A DNA stretch of 64,000 nucleotides from Roseicyclus salinarum (lineage in GTDB: Bacteria > Pseudomonadota > Alphaproteobacteria > Rhodobacterales > Rhodobacteraceae): NCBI RefSeq assembly GCF_029624655.1, contig NZ_JARRSA010000002.1, positions 143,865 to 207,864 on the forward strand. Direction: 5' to 3'. Numbering within the stretch: the stretch's first letter is position 1; every line of letters starts with the position of its first letter. The notes beneath the pieces were generated by a model. It was not told the DNA's origin. It was given only the letters and a program-made list of their open reading frames with translations, and made no database searches. The position numbers were made by a program, and so were the translations under genes. Below are positions 38,001 through 46,803 of this stretch, one piece after another.

Positions 38001-40907
38001 ATGAACCTCGCCTCAAAACCTTTCCTGAGGTTCCTGGTTGACCCTCTCGGCCGACATCCAAGGTCCCTAACTCTGCAAGACAGGGGCATTGCGGCACGCG
38101 GGGCGGGTTCGCCCCGCATAGGGTTTGACGCTCTCGCAGCGCGACCCTCAGTGAAGAAAGGCCTTCTTTCGTCGTCGCTATCGCTCGATCTTGGTGGCGG
38201 CGGCAACCTGACCTTGCCAGCGGTGGATGCCTCTGCGGCCAGAACCTTCGCAGAGGCGGTTACGACCGCCTGGACGAATTTCAATTGGGCGGAGCTGCAA
38301 AAGGAAGACGCAGCGGTCCGGCGCATCCTTCACACGCTCGATGCGCTCAAGGTGCCGGATGTTTATCCTGCCGCATGCCACGTAGCGCCGCTGGCGCGCG
38401 ACGCTGCCGATCTAAACAGCCGTGTGCTTTCCAAGCTGAACGCGGAGGCCGTCGGCAACGAGGTGATGTCCCGGATCGCCCCTATCGTGGCCTTCGCTGC
38501 CGATCCGAACACCGTCCGGGACGCGGCTATCGAGACGTTCGTGGAAGCTCAGCTGCTTCGGTGGAAAGACTTCTTCGACACGGTCGAATCCATGCCGCTG
38601 ACACCGGAGCAGCGCCTGTCGGTGGTCGTCGACGAGGACGCAACGTTGGTTCTGGCCGGCGCGGGGTCCGGCAAGACCAGCGTTATCACGGCCAAGGCCG
38701 CATACCTGGTGAAGGCGGAGATACGGAAGCCAAGCGAGCTCCTGCTCCTGGCCTTCGCCAAAGATGCTGCAACCGAGATGTCCGAGCGCATCGAGGCGCG
38801 GTGCGGGGTCCCCGTGGCGGCGCGCACCTTCCACGCATTGGCCTACGAGATCATCGGTGAAGTGGAGGGGGAGAAGCCCCCCTTGGCGCCGACCGCGACG
38901 GACGACAAGGCCTTCCTATCCCTCATGAAGGAGATCCTTCGGCACATCGTCGCGACCGCCAGTGACATCGCGCAAACCGTGATCGGCTGGTTCGCCGGTT
39001 TCTTCGACGACTTCCCGACAGAGTGGGACTTCAAGACGAAGCACGAATGGTATGCGCAGATCGAAAGCCGCAACCTGCGGACGCTGCAAGGCGAGACGGT
39101 GAACAGCTTCGAAGAGCTTCTGATCGCCAACTGGCTGTTCCGGAACGGCATCGCCTACGAATACGAGCCGAACTACGAGCACAAGCTCCAGAAGACCGGG
39201 CGTCGCGTCTACACGCCCGATTTCCGGCTGATCGAGAGCGGCGTCTACATCGAGCATTTCGGCGTGCGCAAGAAACGCGGCAGGGATGGTAAGGAGGAGT
39301 TGACCACGGCGCCCTATATCGACCGCGATGAATACCTTGAGGGCATGGATTGGAAGCGGCAAGTCCATGCCGAGCACGAGACGATTCTGGTCGAAACCTA
39401 CAGCTGGGAGCGTGAAGAGGGGCGACTGCTCGAGGCTCTTGCCGAAAAGCTCAAACCCCACGTCACGCTCCGGCCGATCCCGGACATCGAGGTCTACGAC
39501 CGTGTGGCCGAGGTCGGCGTGGTCGACAGCTTTACCTCGCTGATGGGCACCTTCCTGCGTCACTTCAAGAACGGCGGCTACCGGGTTGAGGACTGTTCGG
39601 ACAAGGCGCAAACGCTGGAGATGGGGAAGCGTGCCGAAGCATTCCTGAAGATCTTCGGCGCCGTTTTCCGGGAGTATCAGTCCCGCCTGGGCGATCGGAT
39701 CGACTTCGAGGACATGGTGAACCGCGCCACGGCCCTCGTCGAAAGCGGGCGCTATCAGAGCCCGTTCAAGCATATCCTCGTCGACGAGTTTCAGGACATC
39801 TCCACCGGGCGAGCTAAACTTATCCAGGCACTCAAGCGCCAGCACTCCGACGTTAAGGTGTTCGCCGTCGGCGATGACTGGCAGTCGATCTACCGCTTCG
39901 CTGGGTCGGACATTCACATCATGCGCAACTTCGGTGCGGAGTTCGGCGGGACCTATGCAGGAGCCACTGGTGTCCATCGCACCGTCGACCTCGGCCGGAC
40001 CTTCCGATCAGTCGACAAGATCGCCCTTGCGGCCCGTCGCTTCGTTCTGCGCAACCCGGCACAGATCACTAAGACGGTGATACCGGCAGGCGAGACGGAC
40101 GAGCCTTCGATCAAGATCGCCTGGACGCGCCGCGACACCGGGGAGACGGTTTTGAACGACGCCGTGGCTGGTCTTGCCGCCACAGAAGGAAAGGGTGGCG
40201 GGAAGCCGTCAATCCTGATCCTCGGTCGATATCGGTTCCTGAGGCCCGATGTCGGGCGGCTTCAGCGCCAGAACTCTGGTGCCACGACCTCCTTCAAGAC
40301 CATCCATGCCTCGAAGGGGCTGGAGGCGGATCACGTCATCATCCTCGGAGCCGACAACGCCAAGATGGGCTTCCCGTCGATGATCGTCGACGACCCACTG
40401 CTCAGCCTGGTATCGCCCGAGGCTGAGCCATATCCGAATGCCGAGGAGCGTCGCGTCATGTATGTCGCCATGACCCGGGCCCGGCGAACAGTGACCATTC
40501 TTGCCTCCGAAGCGCGCCCCTCCGTCTTCGTCGAGGAGCTGATAAAAGAGCCCGAATTTGGCGTGGTTGTGCCGTTGGAGGCCCAGAAGCACACCCACAC
40601 CTGTCCGGGTTGCGGCGGGCGTTTGCTCCACATGGCAGGCAAGGACGGCCGCGACTGGTATCGCTGCGAGCATGTGAAGCTGTGCGGCAGTCGCATGCCG
40701 GCATGTCCCGCCTGCGGTGTCGGCTTTCCGGTCCGTTCCCGAACCAGTGGGGACCTTGTTTGCGGTGATTGCGGCGAGACGCAACAGGCCTGCCCAAGTT
40801 GCGATGTAGGATGGCTTGTCGAGCGCCGTGGCCGCTATGGAGCATTCCTCGGCTGTGTCCGCTTCCCGGACTGCGATGGCAAAGCGAAGCTGCAGAAAAG
40901 TGCATGA
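38001..40907 (+). CDS. HelD (helicase IV)-like superfamily 1 helicase with embedded PD-(D/E)XK-like nuclease and zinc fingers
   Basis: The 968-residue protein starts with a HelD-type N-terminal domain (residues 1-110) and has Walker A LAGAGSGKTS (218-227), Walker B ILVDEFQDIS, VGDDWQSIYRFAGSD and FKTIHASKGLEADHV. Between the first helicase motifs (about residues 365-420) lies an inserted nuclease-like segment: SFEELLIANWLF, YTPDFRL and YIEHFG, with candidate residues Glu371/372, Asp407 and Glu418. The C-terminus carries two or three CxxC zinc ribbons of topoisomerase type (CPGCGGRLL, CPACGVGF, CPSCDVGW). Such proteins often sit in defence islands and may cut or remodel foreign DNA. I chose ATG 38001, where HelD similarity begins; an upstream ATG is at 37899. 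Confidence 0.82.
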   Translation: MNLASKPFLRFLVDPLGRHPRSLTLQDRGIAARGAGSPRIGFDALAARPSVKKGLLSSSLSLDLGGGGNLTLPAVDASAARTFAEAVTTAWTNFNWAELQKEDAAVRRILHTLDALKVPDVYPAACHVAPLARDAADLNSRVLSKLNAEAVGNEVMSRIAPIVAFAADPNTVRDAAIETFVEAQLLRWKDFFDTVESMPLTPEQRLSVVVDEDATLVLAGAGSGKTSVITAKAAYLVKAEIRKPSELLLLAFAKDAATEMSERIEARCGVPVAARTFHALAYEIIGEVEGEKPPLAPTATDDKAFLSLMKEILRHIVATASDIAQTVIGWFAGFFDDFPTEWDFKTKHEWYAQIESRNLRTLQGETVNSFEELLIANWLFRNGIAYEYEPNYEHKLQKTGRRVYTPDFRLIESGVYIEHFGVRKKRGRDGKEELTTAPYIDRDEYLEGMDWKRQVHAEHETILVETYSWEREEGRLLEALAEKLKPHVTLRPIPDIEVYDRVAEVGVVDSFTSLMGTFLRHFKNGGYRVEDCSDKAQTLEMGKRAEAFLKIFGAVFREYQSRLGDRIDFEDMVNRATALVESGRYQSPFKHILVDEFQDISTGRAKLIQALKRQHSDVKVFAVGDDWQSIYRFAGSDIHIMRNFGAEFGGTYAGATGVHRTVDLGRTFRSVDKIALAARRFVLRNPAQITKTVIPAGETDEPSIKIAWTRRDTGETVLNDAVAGLAATEGKGGGKPSILILGRYRFLRPDVGRLQRQNSGATTSFKTIHASKGLEADHVIILGADNAKMGFPSMIVDDPLLSLVSPEAEPYPNAEERRVMYVAMTRARRTVTILASEARPSVFVEELIKEPEFGVVVPLEAQKHTHTCPGCGGRLLHMAGKDGRDWYRCEHVKLCGSRMPACPACGVGFPVRSRTSGDLVCGDCGETQQACPSCDVGWLVERRGRYGAFLGCVRFPDCDGKAKLQKSA

Positions 40908-41349
40908 CCTGCTTTAAGAGCCCGATCCAGCCATTGATACGACCTCTGACGAAGGTTGGTAGGTAGCGCGTTCCGGCGGTTCGTGGCTGTCGCCGAGAAC
41001 CGCGGCCCCCATCCGGCTCAACGGACAAGTCGTGCCTGGCCCTTTCCGGCCATTGGCTCCATCCACGAAATTTACGGTGCAGCTTCACACGATCGGCAGT
41101 TCTTCTATCGCGCAACACTTTCGAAGGAAGACTGTCGGTAGTGCGGACAAGCCGACGGTGCGTCGAGGCATGGATCAAGGTCGAAAGCAGCCGCCATTTT
41201 GTGGTCTGCTACACAAGGCGACCGGCAAGAAAATCATTTCGACCCTTTGCGGCAAGGTGCTGACTATGACCATGAGTCGGAACCGACTACTCTTTTTCTA
41301 ACACCTTGGAACGCCTCAGTCCGCGTTCAAACTGACGAAGGGGCATGTA
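40908..41349. other. Non-coding gap before the Gabija-like operon
   Basis: No gene is supported in these 442 bases. Three CCATTG/CCATTT-containing stretches (near 40930, 41050 and 41193) loosely resemble one another, and a terminator-like hairpin lies at 41275-41298. The promoter of the Gabija-like operon is probably here. Confidence 0.4.
41275..41298 (+). terminator. Possible terminator or leader hairpin
   Basis: AGTCG and CGACT pair around GAAC and are followed by ACTCTTTTTC, 52 bases before the OLD nuclease start. It could end the helicase transcript or be a leader hairpin; the short 5-bp stem makes either uncertain. Confidence 0.35.
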
Positions 41350-43164
41350 ATGGAGATCGCCAGTTTACAGATCGAAAATTTCCGGGGCGTACAGAACGGT
41401 ATTATCCGTTTCTCGGCGCACACGGTGCTGGTCGGTGCGAATAACTGCGGAAAGACTACCGTGATCGAGGCGCTGGCCCTACTGTTTGGCCGGGATCGGA
41501 TGATCCGACAGCTGACCGAGCATGATTTTCACGGCAGCAACCCGCAGCCAGCAGATCGCATACGTTTGACCGCGACGGTGATCGGATTCCAGGGCGACGA
41601 CCCCACCCAGCATCCAGGATGGTTCCGCGACGACAGGGGCATCGTTAAGTGGTGGAACGCGGCGACCGGCACCGTTCATCCTGCTCGTGCCGATCCCGAA
41701 TGGAGGCTCGCCTGCCAGATCGCTTTTTCGGCGCGGTTCCATCGGCCGTCGCTCGAAGTTGAGACGCTTCGTTACTTCCACGACGATGATAGTGTCGGAG
41801 ATGTGTTCGACGATGAGACGGCGACCCCGCTCCCCGCCCGCTTAATCCGCGACCTGGGCTTCTTCTTCGTACCTGCTGCCAGGACCTGGGATCGGACAGT
41901 GTCGTTCGGCTCAGAGCTCTTCCGACGCGTTGTCGCTGCCGGCGACGGCCAGCCTTCGGAATCAGTTCTTGCCGAACGCGATCGTTTGCGCGAGCCGGCT
42001 GAGAGGCTCGAGCAGGACGGACGGCTCTCGCCGATTGTTGACCGGCTCAATCAGGAACTGCGCGGCTTTTTCCGGACTAACCCGACACTGCATTTGCGCG
42101 TGACACCCACCGATTCCGAAGGGCTGCTTGGGTCAGTAGTGTCACACTATTCGCACGCCGAGGCGGACCTACCGCTACCCGCTAAACGTCATGGCAGCGG
42201 GCTGTTGTCGCTCCAGCATCTTCTGTTGCTTCTGCAATTCGGAAGGCTGCGTGCCGAGGCGGAAGAGAATTTTTGGATGGCGCTGGAAGAGCCTGAGCTG
42301 CATGTCCCCCCGGCGTTGCAGCGTCGGCTGGTGCATCGCATCCAGTCACTATCACGCCAGACCCTGGTCTCCACCCACTCGCCGATGGTCGCTGCGCTGG
42401 CGGACCCGAGTGGCGTCGCGGTCCTGCGCAACGAAGGGGGCGTCCTTACGTCAGTGCCACTGTTGCAATCGACCTTGCCTGCTGACACGCCTAATAGCGT
42501 CCGTAAGCTGTTCCAGGTAAACCGCGTCGAGACGATCGCAGCGGTCATGCATGAATTCGTGCTAATCCCCGAAGGCAGGACGGATTATGAATGGCTCGGT
42601 CTTCTTGTCCGAGCTGTCGACCTCCATCAGAGTTGGACAGCCGCCGATGAATGTCGCTTCGACGCCTTTGTCGGCGTAATTCCGACCCATGACGGATCTG
42701 TCGTGCGCACCGCGGCGGCGATGTCGCCGCTCCACCCGCGCGTAGTCGCGCTGGTCGATGGCGACTCCGAGGGCGTCGGCTATGCCACAACGCTCGCCGC
42801 AGCTGGTGCTCCGAATTCGGGAATCATCCTGCGCTGGGCTGAAGGCCAGATGCTCGAGGACGTGATCGGATGGATCATCGATGCCGACGCGGCCGCGTGC
42901 CTGCCGACCATCTCGATCGACGATCCTCCTGCAGACGTCGCCAGTCTTGTCGCGCGCCTCAAGGACGATGTGCGAGCAACTGGCGGGCTCAAGAAGGACA
43001 GTTCGAGCTACGAGGCGATTGCCGGAGCGATCGGCGCAAACGACGCATGCTGTGAGCGAGCGCGATCACTCCTCAACGCTATCACTGAAGTCGCCGAGGG
43101 TACCGACAATCCGCTGTTCGTGGCGGACCCGAACCATCCGACGATCAAGGTCTTTACGCCGTGA
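41350..43164 (+). CDS. OLD-family ATP-dependent nuclease (Gabija GajA-like)
   Basis: The 604-residue protein has an ABC-type ATPase with Walker A VGANNCGKTT (28-37), Walker B WMALEEPELHV (309-319) and the switch STHS (341-344). A C-terminal TOPRIM domain follows, with LIPEGRTDYEWL (Glu408) and ALVDGDSEG (Asp470, Asp472). Those residues bind metal in OLD nucleases and GajA. The stop overlaps the start of a UvrD-like helicase gene (GTGA). An OLD nuclease coupled to a UvrD/Rep helicase defines class 2 OLD systems, to which Gabija belongs; Gabija senses nucleotide depletion and cuts DNA during phage infection. Start ATG at 41350 begins directly with the conserved ASLQIENFRG. Confidence 0.88.
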   Translation: MEIASLQIENFRGVQNGIIRFSAHTVLVGANNCGKTTVIEALALLFGRDRMIRQLTEHDFHGSNPQPADRIRLTATVIGFQGDDPTQHPGWFRDDRGIVKWWNAATGTVHPARADPEWRLACQIAFSARFHRPSLEVETLRYFHDDDSVGDVFDDETATPLPARLIRDLGFFFVPAARTWDRTVSFGSELFRRVVAAGDGQPSESVLAERDRLREPAERLEQDGRLSPIVDRLNQELRGFFRTNPTLHLRVTPTDSEGLLGSVVSHYSHAEADLPLPAKRHGSGLLSLQHLLLLLQFGRLRAEAEENFWMALEEPELHVPPALQRRLVHRIQSLSRQTLVSTHSPMVAALADPSGVAVLRNEGGVLTSVPLLQSTLPADTPNSVRKLFQVNRVETIAAVMHEFVLIPEGRTDYEWLGLLVRAVDLHQSWTAADECRFDAFVGVIPTHDGSVVRTAAAMSPLHPRVVALVDGDSEGVGYATTLAAAGAPNSGIILRWAEGQMLEDVIGWIIDADAAACLPTISIDDPPADVASLVARLKDDVRATGGLKKDSSSYEAIAGAIGANDACCERARSLLNAITEVAEGTDNPLFVADPNHPTIKVFTP

Positions 43165-44429
43165 CTATCCAAGCTGTCGAAGGCGGCGCCGGTTGTGGGA
43201 AGACATATCGGCTCATGGCGATGCTCGCTGAACGTCTCCAGACCCACCCGTTGGACGACGGACAGCGGGTCCTCGCGCTCACCTTCATGCATGGGTCGCG
43301 GCGACGGCTGTCCGAACGGCTGCGCTCGGTCGATAACCTTCGCGGACGTGTGGAGTGCTGCACGATCGATGCCTTTGCGTGGCGCATCTTTCGCCGGTGG
43401 CGGGGGTTAGCAGTCGCGCTTGGCATCGCTCCTGCGACCGAGGGTGAGTTCGATCGCGTCTGCGAGGCATCCGGACTTCTGCTGGAGCTACCGACAGTTT
43501 GTGCTTGGGTCGCGGCGAGCTTCCCGATCGTACTTGTCGATGAAGGTCAGGATCTCAGGCCCGAGCGCCTGCGTATGCTCAAGGCGCTCGCGGGCTCCGT
43601 CCATGTGCTGATTGCCGCCGACGAATTCCAGTGTCTGGATCAGACGCTTCGTCCCAATCCACTTGTAGAATGGCTGCAACAGGACGCAGAACCGGAGACA
43701 CTGGTGCAGGTGCGCCGCACGAATTCGCCGGGACTGCTGGCTGCAGCGACTGCGATCTGCGCGGGCAATGCGCCTGTCAACGGTGCCGGCTTCAAGCTGC
43801 TCCCGTCGAGAGGCGGCGTGCCGTTTGCCACGGCAATGCTCGCCAATGCCATCGCCTGGCGGCAGGGGGGTGATGTCGCGGTGATAACACCGGCGCTGCA
43901 AGGCGGGTTTGCCAAATCCGTTGTTGGCCGGCTTGCTGAGGGGCCGTGCGGGAGACATCAGAACGGACCCTACACCGTCCACTGGGAAGGTAACGACCGC
44001 GACGAGGCGCAGGCGATCATCGCAGGTCTTGATCTCCCGGCCGACGCGCCGTCGGCAGATGTATGCGCTGCGCTGCGGGCGATCCCGCGGAACGGCCCCG
44101 TGCATGCGGCATTGTCGTGGGTCGAGAACCAAGTGCACGCGTGCGGCCGGGAAAATTTTGCCCGAACGGAGATCGAGGAAATCATTGCGCGGCAGGTCTC
44201 GCTGCGACGGCAGCATGGTGGCGGCGCGTCGCATCAATTGGCGGCGATGACGGTGCAGCAAGCCAAGAACAGGGAGTTCGATGGCGTCGTGGTCATCTGG
44301 CCGTATCAGGTGGGCGGTGATGCTGAACACAAGCGTCGCCTACTATACAACGCGATTACGCGGGCGAAGCGATGGTGCAATGTCATTGTCCAAGGTCAGA
44401 ATATTCTCACTGCTCCGCCGTTCGCCTGA
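43161..44429 (+). CDS. UvrD/Rep-like helicase partner (Gabija GajB-like, short)
   Basis: The 422-residue protein has superfamily 1 motifs: Walker A EGGAGCGKTYR (7-17), Walker B IVLVDEGQDLRPERL (123-137), IAADEFQCLD, and a C-terminal MTVQQAKNREFDGVVVIWP and LLYNAITRAKRWCNVI. It is shorter than typical GajB (about 490 residues), mainly because of a small 2B region. It starts with GTG overlapping the OLD nuclease stop, so the two are cotranslated. In Gabija the helicase binds GajA and is required for defence. That it has the same role is inference from pairing and motifs. Confidence 0.85.
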   Translation: MTIQAVEGGAGCGKTYRLMAMLAERLQTHPLDDGQRVLALTFMHGSRRRLSERLRSVDNLRGRVECCTIDAFAWRIFRRWRGLAVALGIAPATEGEFDRVCEASGLLLELPTVCAWVAASFPIVLVDEGQDLRPERLRMLKALAGSVHVLIAADEFQCLDQTLRPNPLVEWLQQDAEPETLVQVRRTNSPGLLAAATAICAGNAPVNGAGFKLLPSRGGVPFATAMLANAIAWRQGGDVAVITPALQGGFAKSVVGRLAEGPCGRHQNGPYTVHWEGNDRDEAQAIIAGLDLPADAPSADVCAALRAIPRNGPVHAALSWVENQVHACGRENFARTEIEEIIARQVSLRRQHGGGASHQLAAMTVQQAKNREFDGVVVIWPYQVGGDAEHKRRLLYNAITRAKRWCNVIVQGQNILTAPPFA

Positions 44430-44751
44430 ATGCTCGATTCCATGTGGCTGGCTTGGTGCCGGAGCGGATATAAGGGATAATGGCATCTGCCTCGCTGTGA
44501 TGCGCGAACGTCGAATGATACAAATGGCAAAGACGGATTCAACGTCATGCGTCGAGTCCGTCGTGTCTGCATGCGAGGTTTCGTGTGTCATTAGGTCCCC
44601 GGTGTCGCGCATGTCGTAGAGGCCTATCGTCTTGCGAAGATAATTCGCACCGGTTCGATCGACACTACAAAGGCACATCGGATTCGGATAATTTCGTCGC
44701 AAGGTGATAAACGAACCGGGTAAAGGCGGCGCGTTTCTTTGGGGGGCAAGT
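44430..44751. other. Non-coding gap with RNA hairpin potential
   Basis: No gene is supported in these 322 bases. GGATTCAACG at about 44537 and CGTCGAGTCC form a near-perfect 10-bp RNA stem with one mismatch and a five-base loop. A promoter for the next gene pair is expected here. Confidence 0.35.
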
Positions 44752-45663
44752 TTGAGCACAAGTTACTTCACGGAGCGCGAATATGGAGCGCGACCGGCAA
44801 TATCAGAAACTATCGACGAGCGGGTTTGGGGTGCCCTCCATGCGCTTGTGGATATGCGCACCGGAAATGGCGCGTTTGGCTTTCGATTCCCCGAGCAATG
44901 CCCGGACGGAAAAGGGCCGTGCGGCTGCGACCAGCAGGCTTTTGGACAATTCCTCCAAGCCGAAGTCCCGTGGATCGAGTGGCCGCTGCGAGGCGACGAG
45001 CTACCCGAGACACCGGTCGTGCTGGATCTACTGGAGTTCTGCGCCAAGGCGGTCGGCGAACCCATCCTCGGCAGCTACCACTCCTACTATGGTCATCATC
45101 ACTTGACGTGGGACAGAGCCGCTGGTCTCGCCTCCTTTGTCGCGGACGTCAACCTCCTGTTCCAGCGGAATGGCATCGCCTTCAAGCTCGATGATCACGG
45201 CCGCGCGCAGCGAATTCTACCGCAGCCGGTCGCACAGACGCTCGGCTGGCAAATGTTCGATACAGGTGAAACGGAGCTCGATCGCCTACTGGAATACGCT
45301 CGCTCACGCTTCCTTTCCCCAAAGTTCGAAGATCGCCGGGATGCGACCGAAAAGCTGTGGGATGCCTTCGAACGCATGAAGACGCTCGAGCCAGGTTCGG
45401 ATAAGCGCGCGCAGGCAGATGCTCTGCTGGATCGCGCCGCTGCCCCCGGAACGAAAATGCGTGCCGCGCTTGCTGACGAGGCGAAGGCGCTCACCTCTCT
45501 CGGCAACTGCCTGCGAATTCGCCATTCCGAGGTAACGCAGGAAATGATCGATCGGTCGGAGCAGTTGGACTGGCTCTTCGTCCGCATGTTTGGCTTCTTG
45601 CGGCTGCTCTTGCTGTCGTCCGGGCGGAGCACCAAACCAACGTCCACAGTTGGGAGACGGTAG
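44752..45663 (+). CDS. Hypothetical protein with HEPN-like C-terminal motif
   Basis: The 303-residue protein begins near STSYFTEREYGARP and has WGALHALVDMRTGNGAFGF with a CPDGKGPCGC cysteine cluster. Its C-terminal section, LTSLGNCLRIRHSEVTQEM then LDWLFVRMFGFLRLLLL, looks like a HEPN or Abi_C-type domain with an R-x-x-H-like core; such domains are RNases or RNA-binding modules of abortive-infection proteins. I could not name the family. The TTG at 44752 has a strong GGGGGG ribosome site; a GTG at 44704 is possible. The stop is four bases before the next gene, so they form a two-gene unit. Confidence 0.6.
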   Translation: MSTSYFTEREYGARPAISETIDERVWGALHALVDMRTGNGAFGFRFPEQCPDGKGPCGCDQQAFGQFLQAEVPWIEWPLRGDELPETPVVLDLLEFCAKAVGEPILGSYHSYYGHHHLTWDRAAGLASFVADVNLLFQRNGIAFKLDDHGRAQRILPQPVAQTLGWQMFDTGETELDRLLEYARSRFLSPKFEDRRDATEKLWDAFERMKTLEPGSDKRAQADALLDRAAAPGTKMRAALADEAKALTSLGNCLRIRHSEVTQEMIDRSEQLDWLFVRMFGFLRLLLLSSGRSTKPTSTVGRR

Positions 45664-45666
45664 GGA

Positions 45667-46296
45667 ATGAGCATTGATGTTACGAAGGCAGATGTCGGCG
45701 TCGCTGTTGGAACCGTCACCGCCATCGCAGGTGTCCTCGCTGACCTGAAGTTCGACAATTCAGTCACAACGGCTTTGACCGCGGCCGGCGTCATTGCGAC
45801 CGCGTTGTCGAGCTATTTCAAGTCGCGCAGTGCGGCCAGAAGTGCTCGGGAAAGCGCGCGCGAGGTAGCCAATATCGCGGCTACGGCTTCGATCGACAAC
45901 ACCGCCAAAACGGTTCTGGTGCAGACGGTCACCGCAGAGCGGGCGAAATGGCGAGCCGAGATGCGCGACCAGACCGAAAGGCTGGCGGGGATCCTGCGCA
46001 CCCGAAAACGAGGCGAACCCGAGGTCGACTGGGCGCAGTTCGACCGTCTGCGAACCGGGATCAGGCTGCGCCTCAATCCGACCGGGCGCACTCCGGCTCC
46101 TGCCGAGGGTGACACGCATGATGCCGATCGTGCGGTGCACCAGGTTCTTGATGCCATAGCGAATGCAGGCAAATCAGGGGTGTCGCCGAACACCGAGTTG
46201 GCCGACCAACTCGAGGAGTACATGGCGGCTCTTCTCAAGGGCGAGTGGGACAAGTCGAAGCGCGAAGCGGTGTCGGGGAAACTTGGCAGTTTGTAA
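45667..46296 (+). CDS. Hypothetical membrane protein, partner of the preceding gene
   Basis: The 209-residue protein has an N-terminal hydrophobic hairpin (residues 10-50: VGVAVGTVTAIAGVLADL and TALTAAGVIATALSSYF), then an arginine/alanine-rich coiled coil and an acidic C-terminal half. No family was recognised. It begins three bases after the HEPN-like gene. A membrane protein next to a possible RNase would fit an abortive-infection effector or sensor pair, but this is inference only. Confidence 0.55.
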   Translation: MSIDVTKADVGVAVGTVTAIAGVLADLKFDNSVTTALTAAGVIATALSSYFKSRSAARSARESAREVANIAATASIDNTAKTVLVQTVTAERAKWRAEMRDQTERLAGILRTRKRGEPEVDWAQFDRLRTGIRLRLNPTGRTPAPAEGDTHDADRAVHQVLDAIANAGKSGVSPNTELADQLEEYMAALLKGEWDKSKREAVSGKLGSL

Positions 46297-46316
46297 CCGG
46301 TCGGCGAAGAGGTGTT

Positions 46317-46757
46317 ATGAAGGTAACGAAGGCAACGAAGGGCGAGACCGAGGCCCAGCTCGAAACCCGGGCGCGCGTCGCGCTTCTGAAGGCACTGCCG
46401 TGGCTCGACGGTAAGGAGATCAAACAGCAGGTCAGCTTTACGATCCGCTTTGGTCACGCCGTCATCCACGTGGACGGCAAGGAGCGAGAGCATGTCACGG
46501 GACGCGCCGACATCCTCGTGACAGCGAACGGGGCGCCCACTCTGGTCCTGGAGCTGAAGCGTCCCGAACTCGGTATTAACGAAGACGACGTGGAACAGGG
46601 ACTCTCCTACGCCCGCATACTCCACTCCATCCCAGACCGCCACTGGTGCTGGCGACGGACGGCACGGAGAGCCGTTTGGTCGAGACGCACACCGGAATGG
46701 ACTGGCGCCCCGCGTCCCAGGATGAGGGCCCAAACCGGACCTTCGCCCCTTTCATAA
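46317..46757 (+). pseudogene. HsdR_N-domain nuclease remnant, frameshifted and truncated
   Basis: The frame from ATG 46317 encodes an HsdR N-terminal type nuclease: ETRARVALLKALPWLDGK, then GRADILV and LVLELKRPELG with the D...E-x-K catalytic pattern, then VEQGLSYARILH. At 46619-46628 the sequence ACTCC is tandemly duplicated. Before the duplication the frame continues normally; afterwards the expected continuation (PRPPLVLATDGTE, then VETHTGMDW) is read in another frame up to about 46726, where similarity stops. A 5-base duplication followed by truncation explains this, so the gene is almost certainly dead. It follows the membrane-protein gene by 20 bases. Confidence 0.72.
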
Positions 46758-46803
46758 TTTCTGCAGTGCGACCAGCCGAACCGGACCTTGCCACAGGTAA
46801 AAT

